Part shown: piece by piece, positions 30,060 to 42,588 of the stretch | Layout of the letters: each line of letters begins with the position of its first letter | Numbering within the stretch: the stretch's first letter is position 1 | DNA from: Polytrichum commune | Taxonomy: Eukaryota; Streptophyta; Polytrichopsida; Polytrichales; Polytrichaceae | Direction of reading: 5' to 3' | DNA length: 64,000 nt | NCBI GenBank assembly: GCA_950295325.1 | Contig: OX485806.1 | Location: forward strand, 50,589,169-50,653,168 | Notes under the pieces: generated by a model | What the model saw: only the letters and a program-made list of their open reading frames with translations | Databases searched by the model: none | Told to the model about the DNA's origin: nothing | Translations under genes and position numbers: made by a program

Positions 30060-33000
30060 GGTCCGGATGCACCATGAAGAATCTCTTATATAACGCCTCA
30101 GTGACACGGTAACCGAACCGGCAAAAAGGTGTGAATCTAGCCAAAAAAGGTGTAGAAATAGCAATCCCCTATATATATACATATATACATTTTATTTTTA
30201 TTTTTTGGATGATAAATGAATATCTTCAATCCTTGACCGACATTTGAGAAGAAAGTGCACAAAATCGAAGAAAAGATTGGTTATACGTATAGTGATTAAC
30301 CATGGACTAGCACGAGCAAAGTGGACGGCTACAATTGTATTCTAACATAAGAAAGGACAGAGCCTCATGGTTTTACCGTTTTCTTGTTTAAGATTTACAC
30401 ATTCATTTATGAAGCAATTTGTGACATTGTTCAAGTTCAAGTGGTTAGAACCAAACAATATGTGAGAACTTCAAAGAGATCACCATCTTCAATGAGATGC
30501 ACACAAGATCAGCTCCAATGAAAGGGGAGAACCAACTATTAGTTATAGATGAACTGGTTGAGTTTGAAAAATACACGGTTGAGTTTCAAAACTTCAATAA
30601 ATTTGGAAAATAACATAAACAATATTTGGTATTCTTCTTTTGGTATTTTTGATGTTTTGGAACTACCAATCTTGTACCATTGAGATTGAGAAATAACCAA
30701 TTGGATTTGGGAACATTAAGGTTTGGACCAATTATGCCCAAAAATCTTCCAAGACACTAATCAGGTTTCACAAAAACTTAATCACTAAACTAGACTAGAT
30801 CCCAAACATCAACAATCCCAAATGCAAACTACTACAGAAGGTAAGGCATGATTCGCATTGAGTACAAATTGTTCTCTTTCAGGCAGTGAAGAAGTTCTTT
30901 ATTTCCTTCCAGATGAGATGGAATGGGAACCTACTACACACCACTCATATTAAATCATGGAGAAAACATGAGTATAGATCATAAAGCTACACATGTACGA
31001 AAACACGAAGTATAGATCCATGAGCTACACATCTCCTCGCACAACAAATTCCTAAACTCTAGATTCATACACTTCACAAGCAAATTTCAAAGCACTTTAA
31101 AAGGAAAAATAAGAGGTACTAATAGCCTAACCATGCCACCATACCACTTGCATAACCTCAACCTAAACACGCCACCACGCCACACTTAAAACTTGCACAT
31201 CCTATGAGCTCACACACCCTTATTAGACACACAACACATGAAATAGAAATAAAGGTGGAAATGAGCCCCCATTAGGGTTTCAAAGAGGTCATTCCTCCTT
31301 CCTTAAGGGTTTCCTTCTATGGATGAAATATTGAATGTTATGAATGAAATTAGTCTCATTATTTGGCGTGAGGGGATAAAGATCATTCTCATTAGGCAAA
31401 TAGCATAAGGTCTCCCTAAGGTGTGGGGCCCAAATATATATTACTTTAGTTCTCTACCCTATTGAAACCTATGGTATGTTAGTTCAAAAAAATCTCTAAT
31501 TCGATCAATTTGTAAAACACCCTAATCATGAAGTTCATTATGTAACTTGGTTTTTGTTAGAATTACAAATTTTATAATTTGTAAGTTGCATCTTTAAAGT
31601 GGACCTTATATTTGTTCTCACATAGTTTTTTAAATACAGGAGTGACTACCCCCCGCCCCCCAAGTGTGTGCAAGACCATGAAATTGATATCCCTAATAAA
31701 TAGGATTTTCCCATCCTCAGAATGAAATACATACAAATATGTAGCTAGGAAATCCCCTCAAATACATACGAAAATAAAACAATAAATAAATCATATATAT
31801 ACTCAATCATATGTATATGGGTCCATACATGGTAAAGTAGACAACTCCTAATCTCTGCCTAGGTTCAAGTGAAAGTAATTCAAAACTACACACTAATTTT
31901 GAGTTTTGTGAAGAAGAAATTCATAGACATTTGAAAAATTCATAATATTGATCTACAAAGCCATGCGATTTATGATGCCAAAATCAATTCCAAGAAAAAA
32001 TCTACATATTTTAGATGATGGTGCAAGTGGTGTGCAAGTAAGTGATATTGAACAAGTAATTGTTTAAATTTTATTTTAAATACAATAATATTACAAAAGC
32101 TTGATGGTTTTTTACAAAGTTTTGTGATGATGACCTCAAGTATATAATGAATTCAAAGAATATGAAAAAAATTCCAACTTCAAAATATTTAAGATCGTGA
32201 AATGTATGTTCAAAATCATATTCAACCATGTACTTTTGAGCAACACTTTTAATGATAAGTTTTGAAGATCTCAACTTGATATTCTACATTTGAGTATTCA
32301 ACATTATAATAGAGGTCCTCATTAAAAAATCCAATTTAAACAACATTTTTCTACTTTTTTAGGCCTTTGACAAAAATATATATATTTATATATATTTATA
32401 TATATTTAGTATACTAGAGCATTATTTTGGTCCACTTTACCATACTTGCACTCATATGCCAAACAAATAATGTGAAAAATATGGCTAAAATGCCCTTAGC
32501 AATACGTATTTATTTATCATTGATGAAATCTTTAAACGCTTTTTCATCCATTGGATGTAATCAATACAAATCTATTTTAACAAGATAAGTTATTATAGCC
32601 AATGCAATGATGATATCTCACTCTACCATTGAATAATTGACATTTAAGTTTATTTGGACAAAACAATTTGTACCAAAAAAAAGCATTTTTGGGGACAAAA
32701 ACATCAAATGACAACAACAAAAATCAATAACACAACAACTACAACTTCAAATGTTTATATTTTCATATTTGCCAACCACAATATTTGTGTAGTTTTGCAA
32801 TCTAGTGTACATCATATTGGCAGTTAGAATTGTTCAAATTTCATGCATAAATCCAAATATACTTTAATCCTAGCTAAATGATTTATCAAATCATAGGTTC
32901 ACATTGATCCATTCTTAATTTGATATCAACATAACTTTACCTATATATTTGAAGGCCAGTCCAAAAGCTCAATTGGTTGTCAATAATCAACCAAAGCTCC

Positions 33001-33550
33001 AAGAAACCGCATCTTTATAAAGATTAATTTGTTGGCAAAAAATAGCACAAAATCTCCATCCAAACCAGATCCTAAAAATTCAAAACGCCTTGCAAGGCAA
33101 AAGAATGTAAATTCTAACTGGACCCTATATCCAAAATCTAATGAAGCAATCATAAAGCATAACCACTTATGAGCTCCATCCTCGCTCCACCTGTGAGCTC
33201 CATAATGAGAAACCTTTAAGGTTTCCAAAGGGTGATTTTTCCCCTTTTGTCCTAAATCCTAACTTTCAAGGATGAATGTGATTCACATATTGGATGAAAT
33301 ATTCATTTGAACCTTGTGTTGATATACCATATCATTATCATTGATTATGAAGCTAAAGATAGAATACAACTAGGATGATATGAATAATACACCTAGTATA
33401 TTTACAAAACTAGAATAAAAAATACTCGCACTTTATGTATGTTTTGTAACCCTTAGGCAAAATTAATACCCCTTTTGTACACCTCCGAGGATTTGGACCA
33501 TGTAATGTTTGCAATTGCAAAAGCACTGTGTAGCTCCAAATCAATGCATG
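30060..33550. other. AT-rich intergenic DNA
   Basis: No supported gene over about 3.5 kb. It holds short AT microsatellites (around 32377-32412) and a C-rich run near 31650. Small frames are scattered and unrecognised. Confidence 0.5.
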
Positions 33551-33555
33551 TAGAA

Positions 33556-33717
33556 TGTTGAAGTTGTAATAAAACCCTATTGTTTAATACTGTTGCTTAT
33601 CAGAATTAGGTCAACCTACCAAAATTGAGATTAGGGTTTTACTATTCTTCTCAATAGGAGATTACCATTATATAAATCATCTTTTGCAGACTGTCCATCT
33701 CTACCATGAAATTATCA
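33556..33717 (+). repeat. copia 5' LTR
   Basis: 162 bp, TGTTGAAG...TATCA, matching the 3' LTR with many differences and a shorter middle. Confidence 0.85.
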
Positions 33718-33729
33718 TGGTATCAGAGC
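33718..33729 (+). promoter_or_regulatory. copia primer-binding site
   Basis: TGGTATCAGAGC, the usual plant site complementary to the 3' end of initiator tRNA-Met, directly after the LTR. Confidence 0.92.
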
Positions 33730-34930
33730 ATGGTTAAATTAGAAGAGTGTGGAATGCACTAGCATACCTTGGGTAGTGGTCAAACACTTATCTCAAGTTG
33801 AGAATGTTGAGAGGGAAGTGAGAATACTAGACTATTTCATAATAGAATCTCTAGAGATATTTGGATAGAGATCTTAACTCCCAGCTCAAGCCGATTAGAC
33901 TGCAAGAAGAATGACCATATCTAGTCACTTCAGCTCAGGATAATACTTGAGAGGTGTAGGGATTGGAGATACTATGTCACTCCACTTACTAGGAATGATC
34001 TCATGATTGAAAAGGTGCGAAGGACACCAAGCAACACATTAAGCAATCACTGACTTCATCTTGGACTCCATTTTGTCAATCAAAGATTCAACAAACCCTA
34101 CACCTACAAGACTCATCTTCAAGCAAATTTGGAAAACACATAATCTTAATGATGAATGCTGCTCTGCAACCTTGTTAGATTCAAGAATGAAGATACCGTC
34201 AACATGGAGCAGTACCTCGTCAAAATGTAGGAGATCATGGATCAACTTGATGGGATTGGTGTCAGGGATGTTCAAATGGACGTGACGCCATCACGTGGTA
34301 TGATGTGGTATTTTTTTTTACTACAACAATCGTTTTGTAGAATTTTCTTTTTTCTTGGTCCACTGCTCTAGTCAATTGCTGCCAGCAGTTGCTTGCTATA
34401 AAGAATTTCAAAAATTCAAAAAAAATCTAATTTTTCAATATTTTGATTTTTTTGGGTTTTACTAGAGTTCATTTCCAGTAGCAGTAGACCAGCTAGTTGG
34501 TTGCTCTAACTTGACTGCTTCTATAAAAGAAATTTTTGTTTTGCCCCTGGATAGATAGATCGTTCTTACTAGACCTGTATCATAACTTTGCCGTCTGGTA
34601 ATAGTTTCCCGCGTACCAGTTCTAGGGTTGGTCCAAACTTACCAATTCTCGTCTCACTGGAAAAAACCCCAATACTGGTAACCACCCTAGTAATTCCTAC
34701 TAATCTTCGTTACCGGTTGTTTACTTCAACTATCCTACCTACCAGATCAGTTGCATGGAGGTCTCTTCATGCAACTGTCATACCATGTATAAATAATAAT
34801 GTGGCAACTAGTATCTTACCTTTGTTACTTTTCCGGTGATACTCATTAACTACCACCAACCTACTAGCACTTAGGTCTAATACAAGTATTTTTCACTTCC
34901 TATTTTTTGATCCTCTTCTCCGTACCAATG

Positions 34931-35793
34931 GGGGGACGTTAAAGTTCCCCCAACGAACTTATAGGGGAGATAGATTTGGGCAGGGGCAGCTGCCCGTCCA
35001 ATATTTTTAGATTTTCTGGACTTGACCGAAAACTGCTGCCCGCCCTCCCGACTTCAAAAAAATCATTGTCCTTGCATTCTTGAAGACCACTTATCCACAA
35101 ATCCCATATTTAGTGCATTTCACCTTCAAGGTCCAAAATCCAATATACATGTTCACTTCCATTGAATAAATAAGCGATTAATCAAGTCTAGTTAATTTTG
35201 ATTAATCCTAATTAAGACCAATTAACTCAAAAAGTATGCTTACCAAATTAATTAAGCCTTATTAATGATAAAATAGACTTACTAGAATTAATCACACTTG
35301 ATTAATTTAAATGCATATGAATACTTTGTGAAAGTAGAAGGTATTAACTCGACTATAATACTAAACATACTAAAAATAAAGCTGCAAAATTTAGTTCCAA
35401 TTTAGAATGACAAAGACCCTTGCAATGGCAAGTCACAAAAATCATAACCTCGGTGCTAATGAGGGTTTTATAATATTTTTGACTTCCTAGTTATTTACAT
35501 GCTTTATTGACGATTTCATTTTGAGAATGAAATCCCAATCAATCACTTATTTACTCAATGGAAGTGAACATATATATTGGATTTTGGACCTTGAAGGTGA
35601 AATGCACTCAATATGAGATTTGTGGATAAGTGGTCTTCAAGAATGCAAGGGCAATGATTTTCTTGAAGTCGGGCAGGCGGACAACAATTTTCAATCGGGT
35701 CCAAAAAATCTAAGATTTTTGGGTGGGCGGGCGGCTGCCCCTGCCCGAATCTACCTCCCCTATAAGTTCGTTGGGGGAACTTTAACGTCCCCC
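34931..35793. mobile_element. Mutator-like long-TIR element (863 bp)
   Basis: Ends GGGGGACGTTAAAGTTCCCC and its complement. Inverted repeats extend about 240 bp inwards (GAACTTATAGGGGAG, GGTCCAAAATCCAATATA and more) with scattered differences. Flanks GTACCAATG and ATACCAATG form a 9-bp duplication with one mismatch. Long TIRs plus 9-bp duplications are typical of Mutator-like elements. No transposase is present. Confidence 0.82.
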
Positions 35794-37063
35794 ATACCAA
35801 TGTACCTGCCAATCTTGTGTTACATGTTTGAACTACCTCTTCCTACTTCTGCGAGTTATTTATAGTAAATAACAACATTGAGATAAATACCTTCTGCTTC
35901 TGCCAAAGCTAACTTAACACTTAATTACTTATTTATCTAAGTCCAGATCTATACAACCACCCAATACTATATTCTAATATGGTTAACCTTCTAACCACTA
36001 CTCCACTACCATTGAAGCCTCATTCCTTGCCCTTCACTCTCTTGCTCAAGATCAAACACTTAACTAGAGGTAGAAGCAAAGCACATCAAATCTAACCAAG
36101 CAAATGTCCTCATAAATTCATACCATCCTTAAGAGGTTGGGTTTATGATTTTACACAATCAAGCACATAGATTCTCTTAAGTAATCTCTTAATGTCCAAA
36201 CAAAAACTAGAGACTAAGAGAACCTTATTACCAAAACGCAGTTCCCACAAGAGGTAACCTTCACAATACTTAATCAAATATGGCCACCTCAACATTGTTC
36301 ATCCTACCTTAAATATATTTCTTCTCCCCCTATCTTTAATCCCTTCTTTTAATTCTAACCATCCCTTAAACAGTGGTTCCTCTTCAATAGAACATTCTAT
36401 CATATGCTTATCTAATTCATTTTTGTTAATCCTTATTATTTCCTATATTTACCTCTACTATGGTATAGATAACATATTCTACCGTTAACAACTCTTGGTT
36501 GACTACTACAATAAAATTCCAAATCCTTATCATTTCCTATATTTACTTCTACTTTATGCTACTCTTGTAAAGGTAACACATTTTACCTTCAATGACTCTT
36601 AGTTCATTGCTAAAATAAAATTCCAAAAATTCCAAAAACAAATTTGAATCATTACATCTTCTAGCAAACAAGACCTAACAATGCAAATTTATTTTGTTAG
36701 TTTATTTCTTTCACAATCTACATTGTTTAGGTTGTTGACCAGGAGGTTCACCGCATCAATTTACCCTAGGTAAACTATAGGACTTACCCCCCGTTGATGT
36801 GACGTTTTTGGATTTGGCACCACATCGTTGTCATAGGACGAGACACGACGTGACATGTGCCACCATGAAATCCCTGATTGGTGTCGAACATTCTTGAAGA
36901 ACTTTGCATCCTCCTATTGCTAAACTTGTTGCCTAGGGAGTATCGACTGTTCAAGAAAACCCAAACCACATTGAATGACCTACCAACATTTTTTGAACTA
37001 AAAGCACAACTACTTATGAAGAACTTCAAGTCAGGATGGTGCAGATAAAGGAGGAAGAGGCAG
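35794..37063. other. copia interior, gag-side remnants and inserted DNA
   Basis: Mostly AT-rich with no clear frame. A plus-strand stretch near 36930-37050 (KKTQTTLNDLPTFFELKAQL) may be the Gag end. Confidence 0.35.
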
Positions 37064-37700
37064 ATGATGTCTGACAATGATTACAGTGAAGCAAAAGATG
37101 TCATGGTTTCTCATCTTGCTGAAATCGAGGCATTAGACATAAATTCTTATGAGTTTGAAACGAATTCTCGTTTGAAACAAGAACCTACCTGGATCTTAGA
37201 TTTCGGAGTGACCATACATGTTACCAGTAACTCAAACATTCTCCTTGGCTTCAAAACCCATTCCTCAGCTATAAATATGATAGCTGCAGGAGGTGAGTCG
37301 CACAAAGTCAAAGGTCATGGTGACGTTCTTGTAAATTTCTCTGACAAGGAAATAAAATTGAAGAATGTATTCTACGTGCCTGGTATCAAATGGAACCTAT
37401 TATCTGTAGGTTGTATAGCAGATCAAGGATATTCAACAGAATTTCTTGCGTGTCTCTGTTACATCAAAGATGTATAAACACAGGAAGTAGTAGCTACAGG
37501 ACTTCACAGATTAGACTCCAAGGGTGTTACAAATGATGAGATTTGCATTTTTGAAGATAAAGAAGTACTCAAAACACTTTTATGGTGCAAAAGATTAGGG
37601 CATCTCAATTTTGATGCTCTACACGAGCTATCCAAAAGCAAAGTATTAGCAGGACTTCCTCGTTTGACAAAAGTCAACAAAATTTGCAAAATATGTTAAT
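37064..37700 (+). pseudogene. copia protease and pre-integrase remnant
   Basis: The frame 37064-37477 has a protease site WILDFGVTIHVT, where the canonical D-S-G has become D-F-G, and the downstream VPGIKWNLLSVG typical of copia. After a stop, GLHRLDSKG, then LLWCKRLGHLNFDALHELSK and VNKICKIC, form the pre-integrase zinc-binding region. The mutated active site and stops make it inactive. Confidence 0.85.
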
Positions 37701-38785
37701 TACTCGGTACCATAGCACCATAGCTGCTTCGTGCAAAAATAATTCCCCAATAAAAAAAACTGAAAAAAATCAGAAATTATGAAGCCAATGAAACGAATAA
37801 GTGAAAAAACATATTAGGAAAAAAACTAATCAATGGAAATTTTGGACTCTTCTAAGCTCCAACCTTGTTAACGCACCATAAGAGGCTACATGTTAACGCA
37901 TTAATGGCTCGGCGCCCTGCTCACGAACTCCACGAGGTTCCTCAAGTCACGGGACAAAAACACCGAGCACTTCCCAATGCTACCCACAAAATGTCTTGCC
38001 TTTGATTTGCCTAGTTAGTGCAGAGGCAGGGTTAATGAGGCCTAGGTGACCCAGAGGCTTACACATGGGGAGCAACTTTACCAACATATACCTAGCCATC
38101 GTTTTTGTGGTTTTATAGTTGCAAATCTTATTGTTCTCATTCATTAAGGGATTAGTTAGTGAGTTGTGATGACGGACTTCCCGACCTCCACGCACCGGCG
38201 GCATGTTTAGCATGCTTTGCTTGGATTGTGAATCACAACGACATTGTCATTTTTTTTCTTGCAATGCTTTAAGTGACATCCAAGTGCTATGACGGAAGGA
38301 AGAAGTGGGTAGTTGGTTCAGTATTTCGTTTTCTTAAGCAGTTTGACTCAGTTTCATGGTTATCGATCATTTCTGAGATTGCGACGGAGATTACACTCTG
38401 CTTGTGACTTCAATACTTTTTCCTCTTGTGAAGTTGAAAGCTTGTCCCTAATTTGTTCAATCATGTGCGATGGCCTTTGGTGCGGAGCATCTCTGTATAG
38501 GACAGAGTGCCGCGATGTATGTCTAAGAATCCGGATCTTTTCCAAAAATCTTGTAAGTAGCTATCACCGGTTTGTCTCTCATGATCACATTGGGTTTGTG
38601 ACGACTGGGATTGTTGATCCTAGCTCACTTGTAACGCGGGTTACAGTTTTAATGTTCTAAGCTTGGGATAATTGGCTATGGCTAACCGCTTAAAGATCAT
38701 AGGAGAAGGATTCTGTAGAGTGAAGGAGGAAGAGGGAACCCGAGATATCCATCTCATCTGACAATAATGTTGACATTGTTAGCAT
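37701..38785. other. foreign DNA in place of the copia integrase core
   Basis: About 1.1 kb with no integrase, RT or other match lies between the pre-integrase and RT pieces. Small frames here are unsupported. Confidence 0.5.
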
Positions 38786-38789
38786 ACCT

Positions 38790-39620
38790 CCTCATACTAC
38801 CAGTCCACCTCCACCTGTTCACCCAGGCAAGGATCCTCCTCCTCTACCAACTAACTCTTCTCCTAAGGTCTACACTCACAGGAAGTCTAATCCAATAACC
38901 ACCCATTTAAGAGGGTACGCTCGCATCAAACACCCATCTGTGTTATTAGAAGATTTCATTGGAAATATTGCAACCAATGATCTGAAATATCACAATGCAA
39001 TCAAGGACCCAAAATGGCATCAAGCCATGAACGAAGATCTAAGTAATCTACGTCAGAATAGAACCTAGAAACTAGTTTATCTTCCTAGATGAAAGCGAGC
39101 AATTAGCTCAAGGTGGTAAGCCAAACCACTACAAAGTTAGGTTGGTTGCCAGAGATTACGAACAGCGGGTGGGAGAGGAATATTATGAAACTTTTGCATC
39201 TGTTGCAAAATATAACACAATTAAAGCCACCACTTCTCTAATAGGAACCTTTGATTGGGAAGCTCATCATCTGAACATCAAACTGTGTTCTTAAACAGCA
39301 AGATAAAAGAGAAAGTATATATGAAGCAACCGAAAGGTTGCATCTCTCAGGGACGTGAGAATCTAGTCTGTGCAATTAATAAGCCTCTATACAGACTTAA
39401 ACAATTCCCTCACAATTGGAATAGAAAATAAGTCAATGGCTATGCATGCATGGCCTCACTCAAGCCTCTGCAAATAATAACCAATATTACTTACAAAAAG
39501 AACAGAAGATTGTTCTTATCTTATATGTTGATGACCATCTGATAACAGGCAATTATTCCCATAATTCCTCTATCTGGTTACCACAGAAATTACAAGCAAA
39601 ATATCAAATGTCACATCTTG
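38790..39620 (+). pseudogene. copia reverse transcriptase remnant
   Basis: Recognisable blocks in shifting frames: THLRGYARIKHPSVLLEDF, IKDPKWHQAMNEDL, VYMKQPKGCISQGRENLV, NKPLYRLKQFPHNWNR, and the catalytic LILYVDDHLITGN. Many stops interrupt it. Confidence 0.8.
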
Positions 39621-39777
39621 CATAATATTATTCAGATGGCTTGCCAAGTAGCTGCAGCAGACCCTGCCAACCCCGGGCATCTTCCACATTCAGTCTGAAT
39701 GTGGCCACTATTCCGAAAACATTTTCACTAATTAAGGGGCCCCACTGAACAACTTGCAGTATCTGAATAATGTTATG
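39621..39777. mobile_element. 157-bp MITE inside the copia RT
   Basis: CATAATATTATTCAGAT and, at the other end, ATCTGAATAATGTTATG form 17-bp inverted repeats with one mismatch. The copia frame resumes right after it (GSLTKYLGIQF). A TA duplication, as in Stowaway-type elements, would fit but is ambiguous. Confidence 0.65.
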
Positions 39778-40678
39778 TGGCTCACTGACCAAATACCTAG
39801 GAATTCAATTTGATCAGTCGCTGAACAGTTTTAAAATCCACCAAACTGGATACACCCAACATGGTCTTGAGGACTTTGGGTTCATCAAGTACAAACCTAC
39901 TCACATTCCCCTAACTACTAAAGCATTCGATCCAACTATGTACGGATGTTTGAAAGGCAAGTTGATGTTTCTAACCATCACTAGACCAAACATAACCTTT
40001 GCAGTCAATCTTCTGTCACGGTTTACTGTTGCTCCACAGGTAGCTCACTTCAATGCAGGAAAACACATCCTACATTATCACAGAGAGACAATTACAGAAC
40101 GATTTTTCTACCCACACGCATCAAGTTTGCAACTTACGGGATTTACTGATGATGATTGGGGGGGGGGGGACATGAATCAACAACGCTTCACTGGTGCTTA
40201 TGTCTTCACCATCAACAACGCTCCAATGACCTGGTGCACCAAGAAGCAGAGATGTGTCACCTTATCCTCTACTGAGTCTAAGTATCGAGCCCTTGTAGAA
40301 GCCAGCAAAGAAGCCATGTGGATCAAGAATCTCTATCATGAGATTGGCATCGTCAAGAAGGGGCCCATTTCTATCTACTACGACAATCAAAGCGCCATAA
40401 AAAAAATCTCAGAGAATCTGATGTACCACACCAAAATCAAACATTTTGAAATTCATCTCAACTACATACGCGATATGGTAGACAAGAAGCAGATTCAAGT
40501 TTTACATACTCTGACTGATCAACAGCCAGCAGACATGATGACAAAAGCATTGGGTCGTGCGAAAATCACTCAATGCAACTTTTGTGTTGCGCCACCTCTG
40601 GAAACTCAAGTCTGCAAAATCTCAAAACATCTTGACACTATTTCTTCTTTACAAATCTATTTCATTTTTTTAACATAA
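39770..40678 (+). pseudogene. copia RT end and RNase H
   Basis: 302 open codons beginning in the RT thumb (SLTKYLGIQFDQS), then RNase H with TGFTDDDWGGG, KKQRCVTLSSTESKYRAL, SIYYDNQSAI and LHTLTDQQPADMMTKAL. It is the best-preserved part of the element, but without a start or upstream Pol it is a fragment. The Met at 39770 lies at the edge of the MITE and is not a natural start. Confidence 0.85.
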
Positions 40679-41247
40679 GTTGATTCAAATAAGTAGTACT
40701 CTGCCTCTTCTAATGTCCTGAAACTCTTCAGCTCTTGCCCTTTGAAGCCGGTAACCTGCCTGCGACAATCCTCCGAGGACAAATGAATACCTGGTGCACG
40801 CCCTCTTCAAACTGCATAGTATCTTCGTATAGCGCGCACACCATGAGGAGGAGAAGCTCTGACTACGTTGCAATTCGGCCAAACTGTACACTGACAGGAA
40901 CATGGAGAGCTTTACTCATCACCTTGAGTTAGTGAAGGAAGTCTTTCACTTTGTTTTCCACTATTCATTATAGCTTCAAAATTGAGTTGAGACAAGGAGG
41001 GACGAATCAAGGAAGATGTATCTACCTCACCAACTTTCCTCCTGAAATTTGGGCTCAAAACCCAAAACTTCTTCATCAGGCTCTTAACAACCCTAAAGTA
41101 GAGCAATAAGGAGGTCAAGATACCCATCAACAGAAGTACTCCTTCTACTAAAATACACACGAGATCACTATTAGAAGAAGCTTCTCGCATCTCTCGAGTT
41201 GTCATTGCGAAAATTGCAAAATAGACACAGCAAAGTTTCAAGGAGGG
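40679..41247. other. copia 3' untranslated part and polypurine tract
   Basis: No gene. AAGGAGGG at 41240-41247 directly before the LTR is the likely plus-strand primer. Confidence 0.6.
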
Positions 41248-41454
41248 TGTTGAAGTTGTGATAAAACACTACTGTTTTTTACTGTTGCTTATCATCCAAT
41301 AGTTGTAAATTGAAGTAAGTCAGCCCACCGAAATTAAAATTAGGGTTTCACTAGGATTTCAATATTCATGTCAATAGGAGATTACCAATGTATAAATACA
41401 TCTGTTTTCTCAACACAGATCATCTCTTGCAAACTGCACATCTCTACTTTATCA
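41248..41454 (+). repeat. copia 3' LTR
   Basis: 207 bp, TGTTGAAGTTGTGATAAAAC...TTTATCA, homologous to 33556-33717 but clearly diverged. Confidence 0.82.
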
Positions 41455-42090
41455 TGAAAATGGTGAAGAAGGAAAAAGACCGTGAGGAGCGAACCACAAA
41501 GCTAAACGAGATAGTCAGGAGCGTAGGCCATGCAAGCACAAAAATCAAATTCGATTGGAAAAAACTATTTAAATGAAAATATGGGGGTGGCAAAATTCAC
41601 TGAACATGCAAACGCTTGTGGTCGAAGTCCAAATGTGGTATTGGTACGGACTCTGGCCGAACGTCGGCTTTCAACGACACCATTTGAGGATCCACTTCCA
41701 ATTTCGACGTGAGATGTTGGACTGGGGTCCATGGACCTTGGATTCCGTCTACAGATTTTTCCGTCGGTGACTATGAACCAGATGGCACATTATACATAGC
41801 AGCATGAACATCGTCAACAGTCGTGTAGGTTTTGCGATCGCAGTCAGAAGTCAACACGGAAACGGTGAGAAAATGTCACAGGAAGTCTACGAGAAGTATA
41901 CCGTAAATTTGAAAGAGATTCTACATCCTTGTGATCGCAATTTGTAAGTTAAGGGGAGGACATAGTACTGTTTCTCGCCACAATTCGAAGTATGGAGCAG
42001 ACGAAATCCAAGGTCTACCAATAAGTTCAAAGGGAGGCACAAACGCTATAGCAACAAGCGGCTAGTGGTCTCTGCCTTAGTATTTGTGGC
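41455..42090. other. no gene seen
   Basis: Overlapping short plus-strand frames (41388-41770) start in the LTR and look accidental. Confidence 0.35.
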
Positions 42091-42094
42091 CAGC

Positions 42095-42345
42095 TAATGA
42101 ATGCGAAAATGCAATGAGGAAATAGGAAAAATGAAAATGTAGTAAGCAAGAAAAGTGAAAATGCAGTGAGTAAATAGAAAAAGTGAAAATGTAATGAATA
42201 AAAAACGGATGGATGTGAAAATGCAGTAAATGAGTAGGTACAATGAAAATGCAATGATGAAAAGGACAATATAAAATGCACTGAATAATTAGGTAACGTG
42301 AAAATACATCGAATAACAATTGAACATGAAAATGCAATGAGTAAC
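42095..42345. repeat. degenerate minisatellite, unit ~24-30 bp
   Basis: About nine units of the type GTGAAAATGCAATGAATAA with varying tails. The minus-strand reading frames here are a by-product of the repeat. Confidence 0.8.
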
Positions 42346-42588
42346 TAAAGAATGCCAAAATAAAATATTGAATACGATGATATGAATACGATGATATGTT
42401 GTTGTTTTCACAATCGTAGATGTTGTCGCTTTTGGGCAAAATGCCAAAGTCAATACACATATGTAAAATTTAAAGTTCAAATTAATTTTGAACTTGTTAT
42501 ATAGTATAACATATTATAACACACAACCAATATAACACACTAGAACACACTATGACATATGTATCAAGGCAGATTTTTGTAAACTATA

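Larger units (their letters stand above)
33556..41454 (+). mobile_element. decayed Ty1/copia LTR retrotransposon with nested insertions
   Basis: LTRs start TGTTGAAGTTGT and end TATCA. The 5' LTR is followed directly by a TGGTATCAGAGC primer-binding site and the 3' LTR is preceded by AAGGAGGG. Flanks TAGAA and TGAAA are a one-mismatch candidate duplication. Internal order is Gag relic, protease, pre-integrase, RT, RNase H, but the integrase core is missing and replaced by about 1 kb of unrelated DNA. A Mutator-like element and a small MITE sit inside. Stops and frameshifts are frequent, so it is old. Confidence 0.88.

Noticed and set aside
42027-42480. three minus-strand Phe/His/Ser-rich ORFs
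   Set aside because: Generated by a 24-30 bp minisatellite.
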